Origin: Bacteroidales bacterium
GTDB lineage: Bacteria > Bacteroidota > Bacteroidia > Bacteroidales > PUMT01
Direction of reading: 5' to 3'
DNA: 42,333 nt
NCBI GenBank assembly: GCA_007123885.1
Contig: SLGC01000016.1
Span: forward strand, 1-42,333
Part shown: positions 35,934 to 42,333 of the stretch, one piece after another
Layout: every line of letters starts with the position of its first letter
Position numbering within the stretch: position 1 is the first letter of the stretch
Translations under genes and position numbers: made by a program
Notes under the pieces: model-generated
Seen by the model: only the letters and a program-made list of their open reading frames with translations
The model's database searches: none
Told to the model about the DNA's origin: nothing

Positions 35934-35941
35934 GATGCATG
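35830..35941. repeat. 112-bp segment with 19-bp inverted ends
   Basis: The left end CATGCATCTATCCCTCCGG (35830-35848) is the inverse of CCGGAGGGATTGATGCATG (35923-35941) except for one base. The inner part of the inverted end, CCGGAGGGAT, is the tRNA-Arg T-arm sequence. A third copy of the left end is at 35962-35980. It could be a MITE-like relic or the product of recombination at the tRNA end; no coding capacity. Confidence 0.55.
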
Positions 35942-35942
35942 C

Positions 35943-36065
35943 AGGGGTTTGCCCGCAAGGCCATGCATCTATCCCTCCGGTAATCTAACCAGTAACTGAA
36001 TAACCAAAATAAAAATGTGCCTTGCCGTTAAGGCAAGACACATTCGTTGCGACCCCGGAGGGATT
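35943..36065. repeat. 132-bp tandem repeat, copy 2 (joined to intact tRNA-Arg)
   Basis: This copy runs into the complete tRNA gene at 36050-36123 and holds the functional terminator at 36006-36042. Near identity to copy 1 points to a recent duplication or active homogenisation. Confidence 0.88.
36006..36042 (-). terminator. Intrinsic terminator of tRNA-Arg
   Basis: Read on the minus strand, an 11-bp stem (TGTGTCTTGCC with GGCAAGGCACA, one A/C mismatch) and a 5-nt loop are followed by TTTTTATTTT. It starts 7 nt after the tRNA 3' end. The identical hairpin recurs at 35874-35910 in the duplicated copy. Confidence 0.8.
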
Positions 36066-36123
36066 CAAACCCCCAACCTCCTGATCCGTAGTCAGGTGCT
36101 CTATTCAGTTAAGCTACGGAGTC
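36050..36123 (-). tRNA. tRNA-Arg (anticodon ACG)
   Basis: The minus strand folds as a complete 74-nt tRNA. The acceptor stem is GACTCCG with CGGGGTC (one T-G pair) and the discriminator base is G. The D-arm contains GCTTAACTGAATAGAGC. The anticodon stem CCTGA/TCAGG holds loop CTACGGA with anticodon ACG. The T-arm is GGGGG-TTTGAAT-CCCTC. No CCA is encoded. ACG reads CGU/CGC/CGA after A34 deamination to inosine. Confidence 0.95.
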
Positions 36124-36135
36124 AATTCAGGTTTG

Positions 36136-36143
36136 CAAATATA
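36136..36143 (-). promoter_or_regulatory. -7 box of the tRNA-Arg promoter
   Basis: On the minus strand TATATTTG (36143-36136) matches TAnnTTTG and is 12 bp upstream of the tRNA 5' end. A GTTG at 36168-36165, 21 bp upstream, may serve as the -33 element. Confidence 0.5.
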
Positions 36144-36290
36144 AACATTTTTCATCAAAATATTCAACAACTCCTTAAGTCCAAAAGTCCAAAGGCATGA
36201 AGAGTCGATCCCTTCCGTTGCATTAAGGGAATGCAGTTATATCAGCCGGTTCAGGACAACAATAAACACTTTATTGAAAAAAAACCTGAT

Positions 36291-36321
36291 TTTGGTTATT
36301 TTTTTTTAAATTGTACATTCT
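36291..36321 (+). promoter_or_regulatory. Candidate promoter of the Gfo/Idh/MocA gene
   Basis: TTTG (36291-36294), 19 bp, then TACATTCT (36314-36321). The -33 box and spacer are ideal and the -7 box has two mismatches. It lies 50 bp before the ATG. Confidence 0.45.
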
Positions 36322-36370
36322 AACACACTGCTAAATAGTGTCAATTATTAACCTATCCGACTGATTACAA

Positions 36371-37723
36371 ATGAGAAAGAAAACCAATGATCTAAGCCGG
36401 CGGGAATTTATCGGTGATGCTGCCAAAATCAGTGCCCTGGGAGCCATGGGCATTGGAGCTGTTGTCTCATCCTGTCAAAGAAAACCTGAATACAGTGCAC
36501 CTCTTTTCCCTGACCAGGCTCCGGATGGTCCTGTTTTAAGGGCAGGGCTGATAGGCTGCGGAAACCGGGGTACAGGTGCTGCCATGAACTTTCTGGATGC
36601 GGGTCCAAATCTTCAGATCGTTGCACTTGGTGATGTTCTCCAGGACAGGATGGATAGCTGCAGGAACCAGCTAAAAGAGAGAAGAAATGTCGAAATACCT
36701 GATGAAAATTGTTTTCTTGGATTTGATTCATACATGAAAGTAATTGATTCAGGAATAGATATTGTTCTATTATGTGAACCGAGTCACTTCCGGTCGGTGA
36801 GCCTGAGATATGCCATTGAGAAACGGAAACATACATTTGCTGAAAAATGTATTGCAGTTGATCCGGTTGGGATACGCTCTGCAATGGCGTCAGGCAAAAC
36901 GGCAGATGCGGCCGGCCTGAATGTTGTTGTCGGCACACAGAGGCGGCATCAGTATGATTATGTCAAGACCTTTGAAATGATCAAGAACGGTGCTATCGGC
37001 GATCTTATATCGGCAAATATCTATTGGAACCAGGGCTTGATCCGGCATGTATTCCCCCAGCCTGGCTGGTCTGATATGGAAGCAATGTTGCGTGATTTTT
37101 TTAGTTGGCGCTGGCTTAATGGAGATCACATCCTTGATCAGCATGTTCACAATATTGATATAGTAACCTGGTTCTTTGAAAAACATCCTGTAAAAGCGCT
37201 CGGATTTGGAGGCAGGCACCGCAGACCTACAGGCAACCAGTTTGATTTCTTCAGCGTCGATTTTGAATTTGATGATGGCCGCCATTTTCACGCCATGTGC
37301 AGGCAAATTGATGGTTGTTCCAATAATGTATCCGAATTGATATATGGTACCAGGGGCTATACCAACGCACGAAATACAATATGGGATAATAACGGCAATG
37401 TTATATGGGAATACGAATATCCCATGGGAGAAGATGGACAGCAGCTGAACAGGGTCCCGATAAGTCCTTATATCCAGGAACATATTAACCTGGTTACTGC
37501 CATCCGTACAGGCAATCGCATAAATGAGATACCCGGGATATGTGAATCAAATATGGCGGCTATTATGGGCCGGGAATCGGCCTATACAGGCAGGCAGGTT
37601 ACCTGGGATGAGATGATGGCTTCAAATATGCGGCTCGGACCCACAGAATACAGCCTGGGCACTATCGGTCCGGATTTAGTCCCACGCACCCCTCCGGTAC
37701 CGGGAACAGCTCCCGCAACTTAA
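36371..37723 (+). CDS. Tat-exported Gfo/Idh/MocA-family protein
   Basis: 450 residues. A twin-arginine signal (LSRREFIGDAAKISALGAMG) carries a possible lipobox VSSC near residue 35, so the protein is exported folded with its cofactor and perhaps lipid-anchored. The Rossmann motif is RAGLIGCGNRGTGAAMNFL at about 57-75. The usual EKP loop reads AEKCIAV here: Lys is kept, Pro is replaced by Cys. The catalytic-domain His motif is HVHNIDIVTWFF at about 258-269. Members are NAD(P)-dependent dehydrogenases, but exported forms include NAD-dependent glycosidases such as GH109, which is a real alternative. An MFS transporter follows at 75 bp and is probably in the same operon. Confidence 0.88.
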   Translation: MRKKTNDLSRREFIGDAAKISALGAMGIGAVVSSCQRKPEYSAPLFPDQAPDGPVLRAGLIGCGNRGTGAAMNFLDAGPNLQIVALGDVLQDRMDSCRNQLKERRNVEIPDENCFLGFDSYMKVIDSGIDIVLLCEPSHFRSVSLRYAIEKRKHTFAEKCIAVDPVGIRSAMASGKTADAAGLNVVVGTQRRHQYDYVKTFEMIKNGAIGDLISANIYWNQGLIRHVFPQPGWSDMEAMLRDFFSWRWLNGDHILDQHVHNIDIVTWFFEKHPVKALGFGGRHRRPTGNQFDFFSVDFEFDDGRHFHAMCRQIDGCSNNVSELIYGTRGYTNARNTIWDNNGNVIWEYEYPMGEDGQQLNRVPISPYIQEHINLVTAIRTGNRINEIPGICESNMAAIMGRESAYTGRQVTWDEMMASNMRLGPTEYSLGTIGPDLVPRTPPVPGTAPAT

Positions 37724-37798
37724 TCCGCGTTAATTGACCATATAACCCTGCAGCAATAACCTTTTGTTCTTATAAAATAATATTAAAACAAACAAACT

Positions 37799-39010
37799 AT
37801 GAATGGTTTAAAAATAAATTCAGCAATTATTTCTGCCCTGATGGCAGTTTTTACCGTGGCCATGACCTTTATCATTTTAGGTGCAATATCTGTTGAACTT
37901 ATTGACTCTATCGGAATTACCCCGAGTCAATTCGGAACTCTTATTCTTGGATTTTTTCTTTCATGTTGCATTATCCAGCTTTTTGTGGGACCATTGGTTG
38001 ACAAGGTGGGATTTAAACCGGTCGCCATACTTGGATTTATCTCCACGGCTGTCAGCTTGACCCTACTTTCGCTTGCAACAAGTTTTGGTTTTGCCCTGTT
38101 TGCCTGCATATTAATGGGGTTGGGTGCAATATCTCTGAGTACGGTCGGGAATACACTGATGCCCGTAGTGCTGTTTGAAGGTAAAGATCCCGCACGCGCA
38201 AGTAATTTTGGTAATGGCTTTTTCGCATTAGGGTATGTAGTTACACCCCTGCTGGTTGTTTTTATGCTTAATTCACTTAACATGAGCTATAACAGTTCCC
38301 TTATTGTCATGAGCATACTGATGCTGGTTTTTCTGGCAGTTACTTTTAGTGCCACTTTCCCGAAAGTTTCGATCGGGTTTAAGTTCAATACGGCCTTCAG
38401 TCTCCTGTTTAAACCGGCAGTTATAATTGCAGCTCTCGCATTATTTTGCTACATTTCACTGGAAATCACAATGGGTACATGGATAAGATCTCTGATGAAT
38501 GAGCTGTATGCAGGTGGTGCGGGCGGAGCTGCCTCCTCAAATTTTTCAGGCGTGGTACTAAGCTTTTTCGGTGTGGCAATGATGGTAGGAAGATTTATGT
38601 CTGCCTCAATCAAAAACCTGACAAAGATCGGGGCCAGGTTGATAATAATTATGTCACTTGTATCTCTTGGCGCAATTACACTTATGGTAGTTGCCACCAG
38701 TCCCCTTGTTGGCATAATTGCCGTAATACTTGCCGGCCTGGCATTTGCACCTATTTTCCCCACTATTATCGGCATTACTTTTTCCAAGTTTGAACCCGGT
38801 TTATATGGAAGTATATTCGGTATTATATTTTCGTTCGGTTTGCTTGGAGGTACATTTATCCCGAATATAATCGGCAATCTCAGTGAAGGTGCAACCGTAC
38901 AGCAAGGTTTAATGATTGCAGGAATAATGGCCTTCATCCTGCTTGTTATTTCCCTGTTTATCGGCCGGGTAGGCACGGCAACAGGTGCAAGAAAGGTGGT
39001 GCCTGATTAA
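37799..39010 (+). CDS. MFS transporter, FucP-like
   Basis: A 403-residue inner-membrane transporter with 12 helices. The loop 2-3 motif is GPLVDKVGFKPVAILG, and ISLSTVGNTLMPVVLFEG with FGNGFFALGYVVTPLL recall TM4-5 of the FucP-type sugar:H+ symporters. The second half repeats the fold with GARLIIIMSLVSLG and FAPIFPTIIGITFSKF. The substrate may be a sugar freed or altered by the Gfo/Idh/MocA protein 75 bp upstream. No separate promoter was seen in the gap. Confidence 0.85.
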   Translation: MNGLKINSAIISALMAVFTVAMTFIILGAISVELIDSIGITPSQFGTLILGFFLSCCIIQLFVGPLVDKVGFKPVAILGFISTAVSLTLLSLATSFGFALFACILMGLGAISLSTVGNTLMPVVLFEGKDPARASNFGNGFFALGYVVTPLLVVFMLNSLNMSYNSSLIVMSILMLVFLAVTFSATFPKVSIGFKFNTAFSLLFKPAVIIAALALFCYISLEITMGTWIRSLMNELYAGGAGGAASSNFSGVVLSFFGVAMMVGRFMSASIKNLTKIGARLIIIMSLVSLGAITLMVVATSPLVGIIAVILAGLAFAPIFPTIIGITFSKFEPGLYGSIFGIIFSFGLLGGTFIPNIIGNLSEGATVQQGLMIAGIMAFILLVISLFIGRVGTATGARKVVPD

Positions 39011-39350
39011 GACTAAAGGTCCAAAGTTCAACCAACAGCAGCAACCGGAAATCAGGTAAACGGCATTCTACCGCTTATGCAAGTCTGGTTCCCGGAAAGG
39101 AAATGCCGGGAATCATTTGCAGGAGTTTTTTTGTCGAAATTTCAAGCACTGAAAGGACATTGTCTCGCGGGGCGTTACAACCTGCCGTTATTAACTAACC
39201 ATGACTCGCTTCCGGTGGACTTAGCCTTTCCGGGCAGGATTGGATACCCGCAGGGAAACTGAAGGTGTTTCATCAATTGTCACCACAAGTCCTCCTTAAA
39301 ATCCCAACCTCACGGATCTATCACGGCGCCTTTATGCTTCACATTGACAG
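39011..39350. other. Convergent intergenic region
   Basis: 340 bp between the MFS transporter and histidine kinase stops. A 7-bp perfect inverted repeat TTCCCGG/CCGGGAA (39089-39112) lies 14 nt before a T-run, so it may act as a weak terminator for the plus strand. The 61-codon frame at 39077-39262 has no coding signs. Nothing else seen. Confidence 0.5.
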
Positions 39351-40463
39351 CTAGCTCACAGGAATTTTCAGTTCAAAGGAATTACCATCCCCGTGATTAC
39401 TTTTTGCTGATACCTCTCCCCCGTGGGCTTCCACTACCTCCTTTACAAATGCCAGGCCAATTCCCCAGCCACCTCCCGCTTCATCAATTTTATAATAGCG
39501 GCCGAAAATAGCATCAAGGACATCAGCCGGGATTTGCCTGCCAAAGTTATGTACCGTTAATTTGAAAGAGTTGTTTTCTATATCACAGTAAACAGTTATT
39601 GTGGATGATTCGTTACCATGCCTGATTGCATTACCCAGTAAATTATTGAAGGCACGGATAAGCAAATTATTATCAAGCTCCACAATAATTTCATTTCGAT
39701 TGGATCTTAGCTCTATTTTTCTTTTATGAGCAGTCTTAAAAATGTGGATCTCTCTTTCCAGTTCATCCAGAATATTGGTTTTTACTTTATGTAAAGGAAG
39801 CTTTGCAGACGGGGTAACTGTGGCTGCATCCAGGAAATCCTTAATTAATAATTCCGCCTGATGAAGGCTGCCTTTTAATATCTGCAATATTCTATTTACC
39901 TGGTCAACCTCAAGATCATCTTCGAGCAAATTAATGCAGCCTTTGATATTATTTAGTGGTGTATTCAAATCGTGTGTGATCGACTGAATGAAATCTTCAC
40001 GATTTTCATCCTGCAGCTCCAACTCATCTGCCTTTTTTTCGGCGATACTACGCGCATTTATATATACCTCCTCCCTGATCCTGAAATAAGTTTCAGCAGC
40101 CTGTTCAATAGCGTTGTCCATCACCAACATGATAGTATCTCTTTCTGCCGGATCAATATCTTCATATTCGCCGGCAACACGAAATATCTCATTTTTTAAC
40201 AGATTATATTCCCGGATAACCTGTTTTAATGAATAAATCCTAAGGTCACTCCTTTGCATGGCGTGCTGTTGGGAATAAACCGGAATGCGGCTGGTATCAG
40301 GATTTTCCAGTGCGTAAATAATTGCATCTATCAGATCCGGAATGCTGTTTTTAATAATCGATTCATCATAGTTAGTAACTTCCGGAATTTCCCCTGCAAT
40401 CCTCTCCAGCCACCTCCTGATTATCTCCTCCTTATGTTTCCTGACAACTTCGGCAATTTTCAT
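39351..40463 (-). CDS. Soluble sensor histidine kinase with RsbRD-like N-terminus
   Basis: 370 residues with no membrane segment. Residues about 1-135 resemble the RsbRD N-terminal helical domain (VRKHKEEIIRRWLERI, SLKQVIREYNLLKNEIF). HisKA follows with phospho-acceptor H164 in SITHDLNTPLNNIKG. The ATPase domain has the N-box NNLLGNAIRHG, the F-like segment IFGRYYKID, and the G2 box GGGWGIGLAFVKEVVEAHGG. It should autophosphorylate in the cytosol in response to an internal signal. No response regulator gene is adjacent, so it is an orphan in this window. No promoter match was found upstream. Confidence 0.9.
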   Translation of the reverse strand: MKIAEVVRKHKEEIIRRWLERIAGEIPEVTNYDESIIKNSIPDLIDAIIYALENPDTSRIPVYSQQHAMQRSDLRIYSLKQVIREYNLLKNEIFRVAGEYEDIDPAERDTIMLVMDNAIEQAAETYFRIREEVYINARSIAEKKADELELQDENREDFIQSITHDLNTPLNNIKGCINLLEDDLEVDQVNRILQILKGSLHQAELLIKDFLDAATVTPSAKLPLHKVKTNILDELEREIHIFKTAHKRKIELRSNRNEIIVELDNNLLIRAFNNLLGNAIRHGNESSTITVYCDIENNSFKLTVHNFGRQIPADVLDAIFGRYYKIDEAGGGWGIGLAFVKEVVEAHGGEVSAKSNHGDGNSFELKIPVS

Positions 40464-40849
40464 AATAGATTGTTTGGCTGGAAATTTGAACTACCTATAT
40501 AACAATTGCTATTTGGATTTTGTTTTAATAATGTCATTTAATTTGCGTATTGATCACACATGCCTATAAGGCAATGCCAGGCCAGGAAATGACCGCGCCC
40601 AAAGGACCGGGATTTTAAACTAAATATTCACTGTTATATCCTCCCCTGCTGCAGGTACCGGACGAGGTAATAATCAGAATTACTTGCCGGACGATCGTTA
40701 ATAGTTATCACCCTAAGGTTTATCTCTTCAATTACGAGCTCAGCGAACAGAAAATTATATATCATACTTATCTTATAGGCATTTATTTATATAGCAATGC
40801 TAGTAGATATAAATATAATTTTACATTTGCACTATTAAATCATACCAAT
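40464..40849. other. Divergent intergenic region
   Basis: 386 AT-rich bp between the histidine kinase (minus) and the Rrf2 regulator (plus). It contains the -7 box at 40822-40829 and no supported gene. Confidence 0.5.
40822..40829 (+). promoter_or_regulatory. -7 box of the Rrf2 regulator gene
   Basis: TACATTTG is an exact TAnnTTTG match 20 bp before the ATG. No TTTG is found at -33, as is common for activated or autoregulated promoters. Confidence 0.45.
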
Positions 40850-41275
40850 ATGATGCGATTTTCTAACAGGATTAAATATGGTCTTCAATTCCTGGTATTC
40901 CTGAGCACGAATAATGGAATTTTTACAGATATTCAAAAAGCATCCATTTCTTGCACCATTCCATATAAATTTCTTGAAGCCATTGCTGTTGATCTAAAAA
41001 AAGGAGGAATTTTGAAAGTTAAAAGAGGGGCCGGCGGAGGTTATCAGCTAAACCGGCATCCAGAAGAAATATTGCTTTCTGATATAGTACGGGCTCTTGA
41101 AAAATCAGGAACCAGATTACACTCCGGAGAACAGGATATTTTGGCCAGGGTTGTAAAAGAAACACTTGATGAAGTAACGGAAGGTTTCTGGAGGTTGATG
41201 CAAAACATATCCCTGGGTAATATTCAGCAAAAATATCTTGAAAACATAGATAAAAATATAATGTTTTACATTTAA
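40850..41275 (+). CDS. Rrf2-family transcriptional regulator lacking the Fe-S Cys cluster
   Basis: A 141-residue winged-helix regulator. The Rrf2 core is clear: RIKYGLQFLVFL, a recognition helix near IPYKFLEAIAVDLKKGGIL, and the wing VKRGAGGGYQLNRHPEEILLSDIVRALE. IscR/NsrR-type members bind an Fe-S cluster with three Cys near residues 90-105; this protein has no Cys there, only C34. It therefore probably senses something else, as the CymR subgroup does. Either ATG (40850 or 40853) could start it. Likely targets are its own gene and the DUF2061 gene 124 bp downstream. Confidence 0.85.
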   Translation: MMRFSNRIKYGLQFLVFLSTNNGIFTDIQKASISCTIPYKFLEAIAVDLKKGGILKVKRGAGGGYQLNRHPEEILLSDIVRALEKSGTRLHSGEQDILARVVKETLDEVTEGFWRLMQNISLGNIQQKYLENIDKNIMFYI

Positions 41276-41308
41276 TAGTTCCTGACCAGAAAATAAATGT
41301 ATTCAATA

Positions 41309-41339
41309 GCACCGATTAAATATCAAAGAGAATCGGTGC
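41309..41339. promoter_or_regulatory. 9-bp perfect inverted repeat between rrf2-like and DUF2061 genes
   Basis: GCACCGATT (41309-41317) and AATCGGTGC (41331-41339) around a 13-nt centre. There is no T-run, so a terminator is unlikely. A dyad operator for the upstream regulator, or an mRNA hairpin, is plausible. Confidence 0.4.
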
Positions 41340-41399
41340 CTGAAGCCGGCACAGAGATAGTCAATACAAAAGATGTATCCGGAAAACCAGTAAAGTAAT

Positions 41400-41684
41400 A
41401 TGGAAAACAATCCTGAAATAAAAAAGGCCGGTGAAAATAAACAACCATTTAAGGCAATCGGCGAACATCCTCATCGAAGCATTCTGAAGGCAGTATCCTA
41501 CCGGTTCGCCGGAACATGCTTTACTTTTACGGCAGCATACCTTTTTACCGGGAAATTTATTATTGCCGCATCTATAGGGGGAGTTGAGGCAATTTCGAAG
41601 ATACTGCTGTATTACCTGCATGAGAGACTATGGGATAGAATCAGGTTTGGAAAAGAGCCGGAAAGACCTGAATATGAAATCTAG
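41400..41684 (+). CDS. DUF2061 small membrane protein
   Basis: 94 residues. The DUF2061 signature spans about 34-90: HRSILKAVSYRFAGTCFTF, a first helix, GKFIIAASIGGVEAISKI as the second helix, then LLYYLHERLWDRIRFG. It is an inner-membrane protein of unknown activity. In several bacteria DUF2061 genes lie with sulfate-assimilation genes, and Rrf2 regulators of the CymR type control cysteine supply, so this pair may belong to sulfur metabolism. That link is inference; no cys gene is in the window. Confidence 0.85.
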   Translation: MENNPEIKKAGENKQPFKAIGEHPHRSILKAVSYRFAGTCFTFTAAYLFTGKFIIAASIGGVEAISKILLYYLHERLWDRIRFGKEPERPEYEI

Positions 41685-41818
41685 ATCAGATGCCTTGATG
41701 CAGCCTGAAAGTCCATTATAAAAACCTGCACATCGATCTGGTTGTCGTAAAGGCATGAAAAGTGAACCTCTGGCATGCATTTTGAACTTCTATTGAGAGA
41801 ATTACAAATAGATGTGAT

Positions 41819-42322
41819 ATGAAAAGGTTACTTGCTTTAATATTTGCCATAGCATTTGCTCCGGGTACATTAACAGACGCTGTATCTGGGGAAATGCAGA
41901 TCAATTCTGAGGATGGAAGAAAGGGGCAGTACCAGGAGATAGCAGATCTGGTTGAAGAAGGCAATTTTATTTTCCGGGCCAGACGAGCTTTCCCGCAAAT
42001 CGGGGGCTCTATAGATTTAACCGGCCATCATGGCGTTATTGAATTTTCAGAAAACCATGCAAAATCCGCTCTTCCATTTTTTGGAAGGGCTTATACTCCA
42101 CAATACGGAGCGCCGGGCGGCATCAGGTTTAACGGCGAAATGGACAACCTTGAAATTTCCAGGGATCCTGACAGAATGAGGATAAGGTATTCTTTCGAAG
42201 TCAGGGACATCGACCATTACCGGGTTTCGATGGATATAAGCTCTGACGGCAGGGCCACGGTAAGCATAACAAGCAACAACAGAAGTCCCATGAGGTATGA
42301 GGGCAATATTTTGCCTTCCTGA
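41819..42322 (+). CDS. DUF4251 secreted protein
   Basis: 167 residues, complete. A signal peptide (about 1-24) precedes a domain with the DUF4251 pattern: FIFRARRAFPQIGGSIDLTG, the hallmark LPFFGRAYTPQYG (here ALPFFGRAY) near residues 85-97, and a final ISSDGRATVSITSNNRSPMRY block. Family function is unknown; it is common in Bacteroidota and predicted periplasmic. It is 134 bp after DUF2061, and no convincing promoter was found. Confidence 0.85.
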   Translation: MKRLLALIFAIAFAPGTLTDAVSGEMQINSEDGRKGQYQEIADLVEEGNFIFRARRAFPQIGGSIDLTGHHGVIEFSENHAKSALPFFGRAYTPQYGAPGGIRFNGEMDNLEISRDPDRMRIRYSFEVRDIDHYRVSMDISSDGRATVSITSNNRSPMRYEGNILPS

Positions 42323-42333
42323 CTTCTCACTGG

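Noticed and set aside
35811..36065. Possible CRISPR array or second tRNA
   Set aside because: There are only two directly adjacent copies with no spacers, and copy 1 keeps only about 16 nt of the tRNA 3' end.
39077..39262. 61-codon frame between convergent genes
   Set aside because: It spans an inverted repeat, has no promoter, and shows no conserved motif.

Overview
The window looks like chromosome from a Bacteroidota bacterium, probably Bacteroidales/Marinilabiliales-like. The evidence is a TonB-dependent receptor with a carboxypeptidase-type N-terminal domain paired with a DUF4249 lipoprotein, a DUF4251 protein, several lipoproteins and twin-arginine exported sugar enzymes, start codons mostly without Shine-Dalgarno sequences, and several upstream regions that fit the Bacteroidota promoter (TTTG, about 19 bp, TAnnTTTG). 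No rRNA, CRISPR array, transposase, integrase or phage gene was seen. One tRNA gene, tRNA-Arg(ACG), is present.

Layout. 1-616: 5' part of an APC-type amino-acid permease (minus). 709-9578: glycan enzymes and associated genes: GH29 fucosidase, cupin, a small coiled-coil protein, a right-handed beta-helix lipoprotein, a GH123/DUF4091-type lipoprotein, a YqhD-like alcohol dehydrogenase and a URO-D/methyltransferase-fold protein. 9603-24013: a second carbohydrate block. It holds a sugar-porter MFS protein (minus), then a plus-strand run of SSS symporter, lipoprotein with two fused BNR propellers, DapA/NanA-type aldolase and two formylglycine sulfatases, then minus-strand genes for a Tat-exported FucI-fold protein, a Tat-exported TIM-barrel epimerase and a sialate O-acetylesterase. 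Together these suggest use of a sulfated, fucosylated and possibly sialylated glycan. No SusC/SusD pair is present in the window.

24539-32312 is the most interesting region, a compact plus-strand cluster. It encodes an enlarged DUF4212-like small subunit, a cation/acetate-type SSS symporter, a membrane-anchored TPR-like protein, a DcaP-like outer-membrane porin, a calcineurin-like phosphoesterase, and an 819-residue Cache-PAS-CBS-DUF294 nucleotidyltransferase receptor. I read this as a trans-envelope carboxylate uptake system with its own ligand-sensing nucleotidyltransferase. The function is inference; the domain order is read from the sequence.

32357-35559 is a TonB receptor/DUF4249 operon (minus). 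35811-36123 holds tRNA-Arg(ACG) with its terminator, next to a nearly perfect 132-bp tandem duplication that includes the tRNA 3' end. 36371-39010 is a Tat-exported Gfo/Idh/MocA protein followed by an MFS transporter. 39351-42322 holds a soluble histidine kinase, an Rrf2-family regulator lacking the usual Cys cluster, a DUF2061 membrane protein and a DUF4251 protein.
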